Source of the DNA: DASUXY01 sp035301985
GTDB lineage: Bacteria; Bacillota; Bacilli; Bacillales; Amphibacillaceae
DNA length: 42,332 nt
Reading direction: 5' to 3'
Assembly: GCA_035301985.1 (NCBI GenBank)
Contig: DATGTE010000021.1
Coordinates: forward strand, 1-42,332
In this document: in pieces, positions 41,637-42,332 of the stretch
Numbering within the stretch: position 1 is the first letter of the stretch
Layout: each line of letters begins with the position of its first letter
Notes under the pieces: generated by a model
Seen by the model: only the letters and a program-made list of their open reading frames with translations
The model's database searches: none
What the model was told of the DNA's origin: nothing
Program-made: the position numbers and the translations under genes

Positions 41637-42332
41637 CTCAGATGTCGAGTGGATCACTTGCATATACGACATGTTGAGCAATGTATACCTACTAAGAAAT
41701 TGAGTGGAAAAGAGATATCAAGAAGCGGTTCACGTTAAAAATGAATAGATCGAAAATAATGTGTGAGGGATAAGGATGACGCAAACATTGTCGTTTGTTG
41801 GGGGAAAAGCAATTATTTGTTCGAATCAATGAAAATGGATTGTCTTTGATCAGACTAAAGCATGAACTTTCCATTACTTTCCCATGATTTGTAATCGAAA
41901 TGTCATAGAAATTCTCGATCATCGATTGAAAGTGACATGATATTTGCTATACAAACAAAAGTTCGATGGAATAATTGAAGTAAAATCTCATATGGGTATA
42001 AGGGAGGGGGAAAAAGATCAAGAAAGGCATTCGTCGAATGTGCAAGCGATGGTTTGCCGATTTACTTTACATATAATTTTGAGTTGACAAACGGATGTTT
42101 CGCTTGAACATGGAATGGGGGGCGATTTGATTTTCCAGGTTGACGTATACATTTTTCCGCGGCTGTGATCATTTTCCAAGTCTCGGATGTGAAAAGAAAT
42201 TTTTCAAAAAGCAAATCAATTTTCCAGAGGTCATCAATGCATGTTTGTAGCCAATTGTTTATGACATATGAAATCTTATAAGATTGGATAAATATAAAAA
42301 ATATTGCATTTATTTGAAAAGTACCATACAAT
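41637..42332. other. Right-end region without a supportable gene
   Basis: 696 bases. Short frames exist on both strands but none has convincing signals. One spot deserves note: AGGGAGGGGG (42001-42010) is followed 6 bases later by ATC and a 19-codon frame, KKGIRRMCKRWFADLLYI, which looks like the start of a small basic protein but ends quickly. A minus-strand frame (42331-42062) is open to the window edge and could be the tail of a gene beyond it. TGGAAAAT recurs three times on the minus strand between 42130 and 42230. Confidence 0.35.

Overview
This window comes from an endospore-forming, low-GC Bacillota chromosome, most likely a Bacillaceae member. The evidence is strong AGGAGG ribosome binding sites, a stand-alone nitric oxide synthase oxygenase, a preQ1-I riboswitch on queuosine genes, an sppA-RDD pair, a CydA/CydB/CydS-type bd oxidase and a dense set of spore genes (YjcZ, YppG, GerP-like, Hsp20, DUF3231). 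Placement near halotolerant or alkaliphilic genera is only an impression. No prophage, complete IS, rRNA, tRNA or CRISPR array was seen.

Layout. 0-2.8 kb: a class III aminotransferase (cut by the left edge) and CoA-acylating malonate/methylmalonate-semialdehyde dehydrogenase, a likely beta-alanine degradation pair. 3.3-9.6 kb: acidic lipoprotein, nos, a two-gene minus-strand unit (Tim44-like membrane protein and DUF2653), a small membrane protein, a DAACS symporter and a TDT/SLAC1-type transporter. 10-13.9 kb: cysK followed by a TauT/SsuT-type ABC transporter. 14-15.5 kb: preQ1 riboswitch with queD-queE. 15.6-20.7 kb: single genes (VLRF1-like, crotonase-fold, P-loop NTPase with an Asp23-like tail, NRDE protein, HAD phosphatase). 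20.8-25 kb: serA and a class V aminotransferase, then an Fsr-like MFS transporter. With the adjacent HAD enzyme this could give all three steps of the phosphorylated serine pathway.

25.2-32.3 kb is a spore-protein island. It holds four YjcZ-type mini-genes in a duplicated 35+52-residue arrangement, a Gly/Tyr-rich LSm-like protein, a HEXXH protease, YppG, two Hsp20 proteins, three GerP-like genes (one fused to a long helical DehI-like region, one apparently starting at ATT) and DUF3231. 32.6-35.3 kb is a bd-oxidase operon with two mini-genes: CydS downstream and an unassigned 31-residue membrane peptide upstream. 35.5-41.6 kb holds sppA-RDD, an acyl-CoA ligase, DUF4282, a candidate structured RNA, a VOC protein and a DUF2332 gene split by a -1 shift exactly at an A AAA AAG slippery heptamer. 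The last 0.7 kb has no gene I can support.

The most interesting signals are the DUF2332 frameshift site, the GerPC-like/DehI-like fusion, the ATT-initiated GerP-like gene, the NTPase-Asp23 fusion, the unexplained structured transcript near 39.6-39.75 kb and the mini-gene upstream of cydA.
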